Of a stretch of 64,000 nt of DNA, positions 35,145 to 46,670 are shown piece by piece. The stretch is from the NCBI GenBank assembly GCA_964023205.1, contig OZ026847.1:13957182-14021181 (forward strand), in the 5' to 3' direction. The DNA comes from Lutraria lutraria (Eukaryota; Mollusca; Bivalvia; Venerida; Mactridae). The position numbers and the translations under genes are program-made. Each line of letters starts with the position of its first letter. The stretch's first letter is position 1. The notes below the pieces were generated by a model, which was given only the letters and a program-made list of their open reading frames with translations, was not told where the DNA came from and ran no database searches.

Positions 35145-35606
35145 AAAGTGCTCAAATGCGGAAAAAACATAGAGAAAGATAAATGATCCAACTGAATAGC
35201 TACGATTATTTGATCACAAAATAGAATAAAAAGTTTATTACGACGCTCGTTTATACAATCCTCTTGAATTAAATGGGATTATAATCGCTATTTTCTCTTT
35301 CATAGAGTTTGATATTATCGTGCGTTGTAAATGTCGAGAATGAATTTCATTATCTGTAATGTGATTGTGTACATGGTAATAATCGCTGCAGGCACGACTA
35401 TTTTATGCATTTTAAACATTAAACAATTACGTTTTATGGCTTCATGATATGCTGGTAAACCATTTAGGTCAGGTTGCCTGTCTCTCATCCTAATTGTATA
35501 CTGTTAGTCTAAGATTGAACTGCTGGAAATACAAACAAACGTGTCTATTATTATAATAATGTCATCTCAAATGATTCTCTTCAGTATCGGTATTTGAAAC
35601 GAATAT
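35145..35606. other. Intergenic AT-rich DNA
   Basis: No supported feature. Confidence 0.45.
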
Positions 35607-35781
35607 ACAGTCAAACCTGTGTTTGTGACCACCTCCGAATAAAGGTCACCGTGTTAATAAAGGCCATTCTTTAAAAACTGTCATTGATGATTAAGAACAA
35701 AATAACTTCCGAATAAATGCCACCTGTCAATGAAGGTCACATTTTGTGCTTCCCAAGGGTGGCTTTTTACAGGTTTGACTT
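35607..35781. mobile_element. Foldback MITE family 1, copy 3
   Basis: It begins ACAGTCAAACCTGTG and ends ACAGGTTTGACTT, giving inverted ends of about 14 bp. Internal blocks AATAAAGGCCATTCTTT, CACCTGTCAATGAAGGTC and TTCCCAAGGGTGGC are the clearest examples of the family consensus. Confidence 0.85.
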
Positions 35782-36782
35782 TACTACACATATAAAAGAC
35801 AAATATATGTTTGATGAATAACCATTTCGTTCTATGAATCAATCCAAAATGATGTTTATTGTCATTGTAACTGATATCGAAAATGGACCTAGCTCGTCGC
35901 GAGCTATCCGCCATTTTGTACGTTGGGGAATTCCTACAATGACGTCATGTCATTGGAAAATAGTCAAAATACCTATCATTTCAAGAAAAGAAGGTGATGA
36001 CTTCGTGTAATTTATGTACGATTTAACCCGCATAAAACAAAATTCTATAATAAAAAGTGTTATCTTTGATTCTGTACAATAAATAACTGAAAATGTATTA
36101 TTAGGAAAAAAAAGAGACTACTTTTGTTAATTCCACGAGTCTTCCTACCTTAATGTTTTGATAGAAAGTACAATGTAACGTAAAAAAGACTTTAATTACG
36201 GAAGTACTGCACTTGTACTCTCCACAAGGGAGGAAATTAAACAAAAATCATTGATTAATTAATTCATTTTATAGGTAGATCGAGTGGCTGCGTTATTTAT
36301 GTAGAAATTTAGACATTTTGTCCTCGCCATTATCCCGAAGTGTATTACATCTATTACTTAATTATTCCTGCGCTTTGTTCAATCTGTTTACAAACTCGAT
36401 AACACTTCGGGAGTATAACGACGGTAATCAATGCATAGACATGGCTTTACATTACATGCGAATGAATAATGACATTGTGTCTTTTTAACAAATCAAAGCC
36501 GTCGATCTATCTCATTATGGAAATATTTGTCATCCATGGGGGATCCTTTGATTGACTCTGCAGGAAATTGTCAACAACATCAGCGTCAGCAACAATCATC
36601 AAGTTTCTAAATCATTGTAATTTCAAGTGGGTATACTTATTAATGTCACTTTACTTGCTTATTTGTCCCACCAGAGTCATTGATATCAATAATTCCCGAA
36701 CGTCTATTTGCATTTGATTTTCATTTAAACCTAACAGTGTATGTACATGTAATAGAATCGCGTTGCTGACTAAACAATGGCA
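35782..36782. other. Intergenic AT-rich DNA
   Basis: No gene recognised. A CRE-like TGACGTCAT lies near 35940. Confidence 0.4.
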
Positions 36783-36850
36783 AGATACCTCCGTCTGGCT
36801 AATAATAACTAGCTCCCAAACAATGTGGGTTCGAATCCCTAAGGGGACAG
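36783..36850 (+). mobile_element. tRNA-like SINE head
   Basis: GGGTTCGAATCCC is a perfect B box. The upstream part (CCTCCGTCTGGCTAATAATA) is a shortened, eroded A-box region, so this is a SINE relic and not a tRNA. Confidence 0.5.
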
Positions 36851-37119
36851 ATAAAGTAGACATCTAAAACATCTGTCCAGATAGCTTATGAAAGGTCGAT
36901 GGACTACCAAGGCAAACATAACACAACACATGACAATTCTCGCCTTCAGGGTGTCCTTTAGTTCTTACAAGTTATATTTTAAAAAATGTTATTGCCATTG
37001 GACAAATGGTATTCATTATTGCCACGCAACGGATGTGAAAGCAATATATAACCATAAAGTCACTGGAAACTTCAACTTGAACTTTCAACGTCCCATCTCA
37101 TCTTAACCAAGTACTGTGT

Positions 37120-37275
37120 ATAGAAAAATCGGTACTTTACAACGGACACGATAAAGATAGAAGATATATATTAAATGCTCGGTACTCCTGTACATAACAT
37201 ATCTCCCACACCCTCTCTTTCTCGGTGGCGATTTTTGAAATGGCAATAGCTGTCTAATGTACCATAAAACAAGAC
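37120..37275 (+). mobile_element. SINE 3' fragment
   Basis: ATCGGTACTTTACAACGGAC, ACGATAAAGATAGAAGA, GCTCGGTACTCCTGTA and TTGAAATGGCAATAGCTG follow the body of the SINE at 15335-15665. The head is missing. Confidence 0.55.
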
Positions 37276-38074
37276 ATATGTCTAAATAGGCCTTTTGGCT
37301 CAAACTCATGAACATCGAATCATAGTTGAACATTATTCATCTCAATCAATCAACTATCGCTGCTTATTGTGCTTTGTCATGCAATTCTGTATTCTCAAGA
37401 GTCAATAACGTACAAAAATATAATGCGTGCTTCTGTAGATTTAACGAGCATTGCGTTCTAAAACTAAGACCAGCTTACAATGTAAAAGATCTATTTCTTG
37501 GCAAGAATTAGGACAAAATAAAAATGCTTATAGTATTTTGCATAATTCTGTATCTTGATATGTGCTATAAAATCAGACAGGTTTCAAGTTGTCTTTCATA
37601 TAACCCTTTCCAAAATTGAACAGAAAGCTAAGACCAATCGTTCCAACCATTTTTGATTATATACTGATATAAAATTAAGGACATTATACGTGAATAAAAC
37701 TATTCCCTAGATGAGAAATGTGCTGTCTAAAATGATTAAATAAATGCATGTACTTGTACAAATATGTCAAAGGGTTATGTAATCATTTACAAAGACATTG
37801 TTGTGAATCCATCACACAGTTTACTGATCAAGAAAAGTGCACCAAACTTCTGAGTTATGTATTTCTCATCTAAATCCAGATATGAGATCCTGTTAGATAT
37901 GCATCTACGAATATTAAGTCATATTCAACATTTAGATTCTGTTCAGTATCATAGCTCCTGGTATCTATTGTCCTAGACTGTGCAAGTCCCGTTCTATATG
38001 TATGTATATGCTTTGTTCATACAAATCTATAAAACACGAATTATTATCTATAGCTTCAATTAAGTGTAAGACTT
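37276..38074. other. Intergenic AT-rich DNA
   Basis: No supported feature. Confidence 0.45.
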
Positions 38075-38318
38075 AATATATACTCAGCGTCACTAGAAAC
38101 TTACCACCCATACATTTGTCTATATTTCCTTAACAAAAATACATATCAATTTGATTTTTTTTATATTGCATTCGGTGAAGTGTTGTTAAAATGATAAGCA
38201 TAGTTTGGTACCCAAGTCATATAAACTATTGTATAAAGCAGTTTACACAGGATGTTAAAATTTGAAATATATAGGGGTGTGTAGGGTGGTAAGTTTCTAG
38301 TGACGCTGAGTATATATT
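38075..38318. mobile_element. MITE with 35-bp perfect terminal inverted repeats
   Basis: The left arm 38075-38109 (AATATATACTCAGCGTCACT...) is the exact reverse complement of the right arm 38284-38318. The 244-bp element has no open frame spanning it. Palindromic ATATATA at the outer edges is compatible with TA target preference as in Tc1/mariner-type MITEs; that class is inferred. Confidence 0.88.
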
Positions 38319-38787
38319 TGCCAATATAGAACATTCCACTTTCAACAAAATACAACTTGGTTGTTTTAGTTCAACTGGTGAACATTGAATTACTGTACAA
38401 GTCGAACACACTAAGGTTTCTGCATCAAAAACTCAGTGCAATACCATATATCTATGCGATATTTTGTTGAATCAGAAATCAGATGATTCATGGTCGTGTG
38501 TGTATATTTCATGGTAAATGATATTATGGAATACAAGCCAAATGTATGTACATAATCTTTTTCAATTAAAACAGTCCATAAATATTGCGCAAGGGTGAAG
38601 ATAACGCTACATTATTTATGATACATTCCTGTGAGTTATCTATATAGATGATTGGTAAATTTTGGATTGATGACTGTTTTGTGTTGTATACCACGTGGTC
38701 AACATACAGATAGTTTAGAAAGTGATTCAATATGATGTAGCTCAATTCTGCCATTAACTAAAATTAAGTTGATAAAATCAACATCCC

Positions 38788-39020
38788 CCGCTCCGTGGGC
38801 GAATAGTCAAGGTCACTGACTTCAAATCACTGTAACCTCTCACTGATAGATGGTCGTGGGTTTGAGCCCAGCTAGCGACCATGATTCTATGTGAGAAAGT
38901 AGGCAGTTGCTTACGGAGGATGGGAGTCTAGTACTGGTTCTTCCCAGGAACGTTGATTAAAAGAACTGTCCGCTTTATATGACTCTTACTGTTGAAAGGG
39001 GCGTAGAAACAAACATAAAA
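38788..39020 (+). mobile_element. tRNA-derived SINE
   Basis: The A-box-like TGGGCGAATAG (38796-38806) and B box GGGTTTGAGCCC (38858-38869) flank GACTTCAAATCACTGTAACC. The same head is in reverse at 27283-27388. The 3' end reads TTATATGACTCTTACTGTTG. Confidence 0.7.
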
Positions 39021-39104
39021 TTAAAATCGCTGTAACAAGTATATTCACTAAAAGCAACATAACTACAGCAAGAAATATAAACTATTCAAAGTACTGAAAG
39101 ATCT

Positions 39105-39236
39105 CATGGAAACTGAACTTATGTAGATGTGAACGGCAACATGAAACGGGAAATAGTTTTATGTGCATGGCGGATGTAGATAAATGTACGTAGTACCTAG
39201 GACCGCATAACAATTCATGCGCCGAGCGAGTTACGG
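39105..39236 (-). repeat. CRE/TATA-type dispersed repeat, minus-strand copy
   Basis: On the minus strand CTCGCTCGGCGCATGAATTG, GTACTACGTAC, CTACATCCGCCAT, TTCCCGTTTCATGTTG and CATAAGTTCAGT match, in order, the + strand at 61608-61730. The promoter-like half of the family is not preserved here. The repeat abuts the 33-bp array. Confidence 0.7.
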
Positions 39237-39261
39237 TTATGGAAAACTTTCGATCAGCTTC

Positions 39262-41028
39262 CAAAAACAACATCACTGTAGCAAGAATATAATCTAAGAA
39301 CAACTTCACTGTAGCAAGAATATAATCTAAGAACAACTTCACTGTAGCAAGAATATAATCTAAGAACAACTTCACTATAGCAAGAATATAATCTAAGAAC
39401 AACTTCACTGTAGCAAGAATATAATCTAAGAACAACTTCACTATAGCAAGAATATAATCTAAGAACAACTTCACTATAGCAAGAATATAATCTAAGAACA
39501 ACTTCACTGTAGCAAGAATATAATCTAAGAACAACTTCACTATAGCAAGAATATAATCTAAGAACAACTTCACTATAGCAAGAATATAATCTAAGAACAC
39601 CTTCACTGTAGCAAGAATATAATCTAAGAACAACTTCACTGTAGCAAGAATATAATCTAAAAACAACTTCACTATAGCAAGAATATAATCTAAGAACAAC
39701 TTCACTGTAGCAAGAATATAATCTAAGAACAACTTCACTGTAGCAAGAATATAATCTAAAAACAACTTCACTATAGCAAGAATATAATCTAAGAACAACT
39801 TCACTGTAGCAAGAATATAATCTAAGAACAACTTCACTGTAGCAAGAATATAATCTAAGAACAACTTCACTGTAGCAAGAATATAATCTAAGAACAACTT
39901 CACTGTAGCAAGAATATAATCTAAAAACAACTTCACTGTAGCAAGAATATAATCTAAGAACAACTTCACTGTAGCAAGAATATAATCTAAAAACAACTTC
40001 ACTATAGCAAGAATATAATCTAAGAACAACTTCACTATAGCAAGAATATAATCTAAGAACAACTTCACTGTAGCAAGAATATAAGAACAACTTCACTGTA
40101 GCAAGAATATAATCTAAGAACAACTTCACTGTAGCAAGAATATAATCTAAAAACAACTTCACTATAGCAAGAATATAATCTAAGAACAACTTCACTGTAG
40201 CAAGAATATAATCTAAGAACAACTTCACTGTAGCAAGAATATAATCTAAAAACAACTTCACTATAGCAAGAATATAATCTAAGAACAACTTCACTGTAGC
40301 AAGAATATAATCTAAGAACAACTTCACTGTAGCAAGAATATAATCTAAAAACAACTTCACTATAGCAAGAATATAATCTAAGAACAACTTCACTGTAGCA
40401 AGAATATAATCTAAGAACAACTTCACTGTAGCAAGAATATAATCTAAGAACAACTTCACTGTAGCAAGAATATAATCTAAGAACAACTTCACTGTAGCAA
40501 GAATATAATCTAAGAACAACTTCACTGTAGCAAGAATATAATCTAAGAACAACTTCACTGTAGCAAGAATATAATCTAAAAACAACTTCACTATAGCAAG
40601 AATATAATCTAAGAACAACTTCACTGTAGCAAGAATATAATCTAAGAACAACTTCACTGTAGCAAGAATATAATCTAAAAACAACTTCACTATAGCAAGA
40701 ATATAATCTAAGAACAACTTCACTGTAGCAAGAATATAATCTAAGAACAACTTCACTGTAGCAAGAATATAATCTAAAAACAACTTCACTATAGCAAGAA
40801 TATAATCTAAGAACAACTTCACTGTAGCAAGAATATAATCTAAGAACAACTTCACTGTAGCAAGAATATAATCTAAGAACAACTTCACTGTAGCAAGAAT
40901 ATAATCTAAGAACAACTTCACTGCAGCAAGAATATAATCTAAGAACAACTTCACTGCAGCAAGAATATAATCTAAGAACAACTTCACTGTAGCAAGAATA
41001 TAATCTAAGAACATCTTCACTATAGCAC
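39262..41028. repeat. Minisatellite, 33-bp unit, ~53 copies
   Basis: Head-to-tail copies of a 33-bp unit begin CTTCACTGTAGCAAGAATAT. Two diagnostic positions vary: CTGTAGC/CTATAGC and CTAAGAAC/CTAAAAAC. The CTATAGC form follows CTAAAAAC in most cases and recurs every third unit over long stretches, giving a 99-bp higher-order repeat. One unit near 40081 lacks 5 bp. Two minus-strand frames stay open because 33 is divisible by three, and the 5-bp deletion shifts one into the other without a stop. No independent start or domain is seen, so I do not call a protein. Confidence 0.96.
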
Positions 41029-41048
41029 AAAACATAAACAAAAATCAA

Positions 41049-41352
41049 TGTGACTATAGCAATAATTTAAGCTAAAAACGACATCCTACAACAACGATGT
41101 AGATAAAAACAACATCATGATAGCAACAATATAGATAAAAACAACATTATGATAGCAACAATATAGATAAAAACAACATCATGATAGCAACAATATAGAT
41201 AAAAACAACATCATGATAGCAACAATAAAGATAAAAACAACATCATGATAGCAACAATATAGATAAAAACAACATCATGATAGCAACAATATAGATAAAA
41301 ACAATATCATGATAGCAACAATATAGATAAAAACAACATTACTACAATAGCA
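41049..41352. repeat. Minisatellite, 32-bp unit, ~8 copies, related to the 33-bp array
   Basis: Units begin GATAAAAACAACATCATGAT and continue AGCAACAATATA. Aligned with the 33-bp unit, both share the order AACAAC-TTC/ATC-A-TAGCAA-AATATA. Transitional degenerate units lie at ~41049-41100. The array appears to be an older, diverged part of the same repeat family. Confidence 0.9.
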
Positions 41353-44300
41353 AAAGCAGACCTTTTTGTGGTATCATTGATATGGGCTTAAAGTTGAGTT
41401 CGTACAACATGAAGCACTTGAAATTAATAGTTTGTCTATTAGTTGTCTATTGACATTAAAATAATGTAAACAATGAAGGGATCTGGTTCATTATACGAAC
41501 ACACATGAAAAAAATAACTATAAAAGTTAAAATATATTTTCAGAAAGTTCGGACATGAACCGAATAGTCACATCAAGCCCTGAATGTGCATAATCATGTT
41601 GTAATGAGGATTTCAAACACGTTTATGGTGTTATAAATTCATAAATGGTCTTTAAACCGTATCACATATTGATGTAAGACAGAACGTCGAGGAGATGCGT
41701 ATTTAGTTTTTCATTTTGCAAACTCAAAGATAATATCAGGAATCCGATAAATCATAGTGTTTTGTCCTTTCGTTGTCTCTCTAAATACGCCAAACATATT
41801 GCCGAATCTAGAAGGAAATGAAGAAATTATGTGGAGTAGAAATTGCTGCCAGGAAAATATTCAAAGAGGTATTTAAAGGATCAGTTTCTAATGCATAAAA
41901 TTAGTATGTTATCTAGGTGGTCCGTCTGAAGAGATTTCGTTCCAGACTTCCATTGTACTTATATCGTGTACTGGGGAGTTTTGTGTTTGGAATGAACAAG
42001 TAATGTTGACATACAGCTGAGCATGCAGCTTATCATAGACGTCGTCAGCCGAGTTCCACCCGTCAACAGATGTTTCGCACCCTTATGCTTGGAACATACT
42101 CGGGGTGGCTGGGCAGGAAGTGATGATCAGTCACTACCCCGTCTACGATGACTGCCAAGTTGGTTTATGACTCATCGTACAAGGATGGGACCCCACGGGG
42201 TGATAATGTTTAGTTCCCTACTTTTTTAATATGTCTGTGTGTCTATGTTTGAGTCTGGTGGTATTTTGGACAATGTTGAATTGTGTGTATGTATTTCTAA
42301 GTACCCCTTTCTCATCTTTGTTCATGTCTGTAAGTAAACTTAACATCAATGTTAAAGTATGTTTCAATTAAGGTAGACGGCCCAATATGAATTACTTGAC
42401 TCCATGTACCATTCCAGGAATATTATTTTACTAAGCTTTATATTTATAAAAATAAATCATGTCGTTTAAAGACATGTATCTAAATCAAAACCAATACTGA
42501 GTAAAAGTCACGTGATGTCTTCAGGATGATTTTATCATATGGTATGCGCCATGAATATACCGGCAATCCTATCATTTGAATAGCCGACTCCTAGGAACGT
42601 GCAGATTTAGAAATAATTGGCCTGTAAATAAGCAATTAGAAGACAGAATGGAGCCACGCGAAGCTGATTCGGATTTTCCTTCCTAATTTGACATTCTGGT
42701 TGTAAAGATTCCGACGATACGCCGAGATACGACGTGTTTGGCGACCTTTTGGTGTGGTGTAATTTAAGCGCGTTATTTATAGTAATTTGGTTTCTGTGAT
42801 TGTACAGCGCATATCATCAACAACACATCGAACATCACCTAATATTTTACTCCCATGGATAACAAAGCATAGACTGGTGTACGGACGCAACAAGCACTCC
42901 GGTATAGTCAGACTGTCTTTGTGATCTGGCATCTTTATAAAACACCATAATCAGAGTTTATTACGACTGTATCAAAGAGGATAGCATATCGTGTATACAC
43001 CGTGATTGGTGCTCCAAATGAAATAAATTGTCGCGAGATGCATACAAGCAGCCTATCTGTTCACGCACAAACTTTCTATGTTCGGTCTAGGCTTAGAAAT
43101 GTCTGAGGAGTAACTTCGAACATTCCATACAATAGAGTATAGTCTTGTATCTTTCATTGGGTTGTCAATGAAGATGTTACACTTTTAATACAGAACGGCT
43201 AATTTAGTAGAGTGAGGGGTCGCCATGACGGCGGTGATATCTAATAAGGCAAGTTGTAAATCCAATAAGCCATTATCTAAAATACCGAACAGACACAAAT
43301 GGATTGGTCGGAGTCTTGGAATTAAATTACGCCATGGCAGCTCACTTGATCAAGCGGAACATGTGAAGGAAATAACTTAACAATACGTTATCAATGATTC
43401 GCACCGGATAATAAATTTCGCTTGAGAAGAATGATGCGATTTAGATAAGTACGCATAAAATTAGCGAGCACTCTTAAAACAATTCCTATAAATCCAGATT
43501 CACGATATTCGCTTAGTTATAAACTAGACGTTTAAGTAGAGAACAAATTGAGCCTTAATTAATGTAGGGAAATTCTAAGAAAAGACTGAGTGTTAAAATA
43601 GTGTTGATAATGCGAATATTGAAAAACAATAAGCTGGTCGAAAATGCAAATTTGCAGTACTCGTAATAAAACCTAAAAGTTACACTCGTAAATATGTTTG
43701 GGCTGCGGTACTTTTTCCGGATCGGTTCGCTTTAGGTCAAACATTCATATTACATTTTATATCCTTGGTCTAGCTAAGAGACATGAACAGACTTAAAACT
43801 ATTAGATATTATAAATCGGAAAATAATTCCACAAATAATTTAATTCCACGTATTCTGAAGTTAGTAATAATATAACGTTCACTATGACAATTACAAATGT
43901 ACATGTACATTAATTTTATTTTTAATATCCGTCGAAACTTATTAAAATAGTAGATAACAGATCTACTGTTGTACTTTTACTTGAGTACCTGATTGCAGTA
44001 CATGTATTGATTTGATTGATGCCGTAATTTCGACACAGTTCTGGATTATGCAATCGTTCAAATCAAATCAGTGAATCATGGTACGGAGGAACGAATATAC
44101 CAGGGACATAAAACCCACACAAACAGACAAACATCGTGTGTACAATTTGTATTATTTAAAGGTTACTAATTAATCGTGCATTGCCATTTTGCGTGCGTAG
44201 TGAGTAGTGAACAGTTACAATGTAGGCCATTGTCCTGAAAAGCATGCTCACGTGGGTGATTATCGTAAATAGACAAACATCAAATTATCATCAACTGGCG

Positions 44301-44764
44301 CGTAATTGCTCCCAAAAATAATTATGGTACCTAGATGAGAAAAAAATATATTACAAACATTTACTTCTTGGATATCTAAATCCATTCTCTTGTCTGCACT
44401 TGGCTGTACGCCGTTTGTCGCAGTTAAGTAATTTAAACACAATGCGCTATACTTTAAGTGGTCTTATAATTGAATTAAAAACAAGTGAAGATATCACTGT
44501 TACAGTATTGTTGTCATGTGATGCAAGCATTCATTCTCCTAAAACAGATCGCCTGTGTTTTTCATGTTACTAATGTTAACAAATAATAATGTTCGAATAA
44601 TAGCCATAGACACGCTCGAAGATTAAAGCGAATGGAGAGTATTTTAAATCCACTTTGAATTCGGAAGAAATCGAATCCTTGCTGAATTGCCCATTCGTCA
44701 TAATTTAGCCACATTGATTGTTTATGTTGAAGGAGGAAGCTTACAAGAAACTTTGCGTGTTAGG
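41353..44764. other. Long non-coding stretch
   Basis: No gene was recognised. A less AT-biased segment at ~42000-42210, containing ACTCGGGGTGGCTGGGCAGG and GGGACCCCACGGGGTGATAA, stands out from its surroundings. It might be the remnant of an older element, but no inverted or direct repeat was found to delimit it. Confidence 0.4.
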
Positions 44765-45046
44765 CTAAATGTTATCAATGCCTTGATGTGAATAATAGGA
44801 AAGGGTAGGATTTAAACAGCTCACATACTTTGAAGAATTAGTGATGTACAATATCCCAATGCTACATTTTAGACTTGTATCCAGAAAACACGGAAGTTTC
44901 CTTCGGTCAACCCACACGCTAGCGCAAAAGTCCTTTTCTCTACCCCAAAATGACAATTTGCCAAGTGTAATGTTCAAGCGCTGGTCATGCCATACTTTAT
45001 CTATCCAAAAGGGCTTGTGATGAAAAAAAAATTGTTTTCGTGACAA
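44765..45046 (-). CDS. Unrecognised minus-strand open frame, 93 residues (doubtful)
   Basis: The N-terminal two thirds read like protein (VWHDQRLNITLGKLSFWG, then KDFCASVWVDRRKLPCF), with three cysteines. It ends in AT-rich sequence. A pyrimidine run and AG lie near its upstream edge, but splicing the candidate donor at ~45091 to it gives a stop, so I could not link the two frames. Not assigned. Confidence 0.22.
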   Translation of the reverse strand: MSRKQFFFHHKPFWIDKVWHDQRLNITLGKLSFWGREKDFCASVWVDRRKLPCFLDTSLKCSIGILYITNSSKYVSCLNPTLSYYSHQGIDNI

Positions 45047-45086
45047 ACCCCTTTGGATCTATCTACAGTACTTCACTAGCACTAAC

Positions 45087-45425
45087 TTACTTGTGAGGAC
45101 CATTTTTACGAGTAACCGATTTTGCTTGGATAATATTAGCAAACACACATTCTGCATTTGATCCGAAGAACAATATATTCAGATAGACGTTTATCTGTAC
45201 TTGACAACAATCGGTAATAAGAAAATAGTTAAGTACATCTTCATCATCTTGCGCGAATTGTTTACAAATCAGACCTTCCGTGTAACAGTCAACTTTTATT
45301 ACTTGTGTTGTACTCGTTCGATCACTCACTCGGGAGGACCATTGTAACTTGTAACCGCCACATTTTGTCTTTTCCAAAGGTTGCCTTAAAGTCCCATAAC
45401 CATATAAATTTATCGGTCCTAATAG
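45087..45425 (-). CDS. Unrecognised minus-strand candidate exon ending at GTAAGT (doubtful)
   Basis: Open from ~45425 to 45087. It includes CGGYKLQWSSRVSDRTST, VDCYTEGLICKQFAQDDED and FFGSNAECVFANI. Composition is balanced and Cys-bearing, unlike the chance frames nearby. The frame ends at CACAAGTAAGT, a good donor consensus, as expected for a real internal or first exon. No acceptor or partner exon was confirmed, and no domain is recognised. It may be a decayed gene. Confidence 0.3.
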   Translation of the reverse strand, partial: LLGPINLYGYGTLRQPLEKTKCGGYKLQWSSRVSDRTSTTQVIKVDCYTEGLICKQFAQDDEDVLNYFLITDCCQVQINVYLNILFFGSNAECVFANIIQAKSVTRKNGPHK

Positions 45426-45548
45426 TTTCTGTTTGTTCTATAACAGACGAATCCGGGGCGTTTTCCTCCCGTGCATACTTTATAACAATAAAAAATGTTT
45501 CCAAAACCATTATCGAATTTTTTTCAATATCATTGAAATAAATACTAT

Positions 45549-45772
45549 TTATAGAACAGCCATGTTTCCCGCAGTCATATTATGCACACGGCATGAAGTG
45601 ACGTCACGTGCTCTATATATTTCAAGTTTACAAAATTATAATGTACAGCGAAATGAGTGTTTTTAGAAGAAAATGGGCTTGTTTCGTCGATAATAATGAT
45701 CCTTGGATAATATCAGCAATTGTTTTTTTTTGCATGTATTTTATAGCAAAAAGCTAATGGGGCTTTAAGTTT
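45549..45772 (+). repeat. CRE/TATA-type dispersed repeat, copy at 45.6 kb
   Basis: AAGTGACGTCACGTGCTCTA (TGACGTCA at 45599-45606), TATATAT at 45614-45620, AGCGAAATGAGTGTTTTTAG, GGATAATATCAGCAATTG and AAAAAGCTAATGGGGCTTTA match 61789-61963 almost block for block in the same orientation. Confidence 0.8.
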
Positions 45773-46670
45773 GTTAGCTGGTTTAACGGTGTGTACAACA
45801 AATTTCTATGAGTAAGTAGTTTCTAGCAGCAATATTCCCTAGAATTCCTATCATTCATTACATAATGTACAGCTGACTTCAAAAGACAGAATGATCTTTA
45901 GGGAATAATTTGTTTGTAAATCAGAATTGATGATTGTATGGTAGCTTGGTCTTATCATGATAACTGATGATAAGTAAATCCTTCTATTGTAGAAAACATT
46001 ATATTAATGAGAAATTTGAATCTGTCGGGAAGTACTATCTATCTTGAAACATAATTCAGTCAATACTTAGTTATTACTCAAGCCATGTAACAATCAAGTC
46101 AAATATTGTATTAGCTTTTGACTTTACATTTCATCGCCAAATAAATTATCTACATTGGCATTACAAGGTTACAATATTCATATAATATATAATGATAATA
46201 TATTAATTATATGTGAAAAGTACAATGAAAAGCATACATGGCAAAATATAATATACATAATGGTCCATAAGACCGTAAACATGGATATATTAAGTTGTTC
46301 ATCTGTATTACCATTGATATGATTGTAACCCTTTTGGGGGGTTGCTATGTAACAGAGGCATTAATGTTATATTAAATTATTATATTATAGTATAGTTTAT
46401 TTACAAAAAGGCACATGTGTCTATGAACATATATCCAGCACATACATGTATATCACATGTATCATTATTCATATTATATAAACAGTACTCTCTGTGTATA
46501 TAATGTAGATTGGAAAGCATATTTATACATGTATACAATTAAGGTATCTGTATTAATGTCAATTGAATAATATATACAAATACATCATTATATTAACCTT
46601 TCTGCAGTATTTACTTCCAAGTTATTTCACAATTACTTACACCTAATTTAGTAAATGTTTTAAAGCCGCT
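45773..46670. other. Intergenic AT-rich DNA
   Basis: No supported feature. Confidence 0.45.

Noticed and set aside
34407..35172. Open frames on both strands across the 57-bp array
   Set aside because: The same arithmetic effect on both strands. They extend into SINE or plain flanking sequence and have no recognisable domain.
39082..41048. Long minus-strand open frames (327-595 codons) across the 33-bp array
   Set aside because: A unit length divisible by three keeps frames open by arithmetic. A 5-bp deletion switches one frame to another without a stop, there is no domain, and both frames are simple translations of one repeat.
39262..41352. CRISPR-like array
   Set aside because: Units are contiguous without unique spacers, and the context is eukaryotic. 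These are minisatellites.
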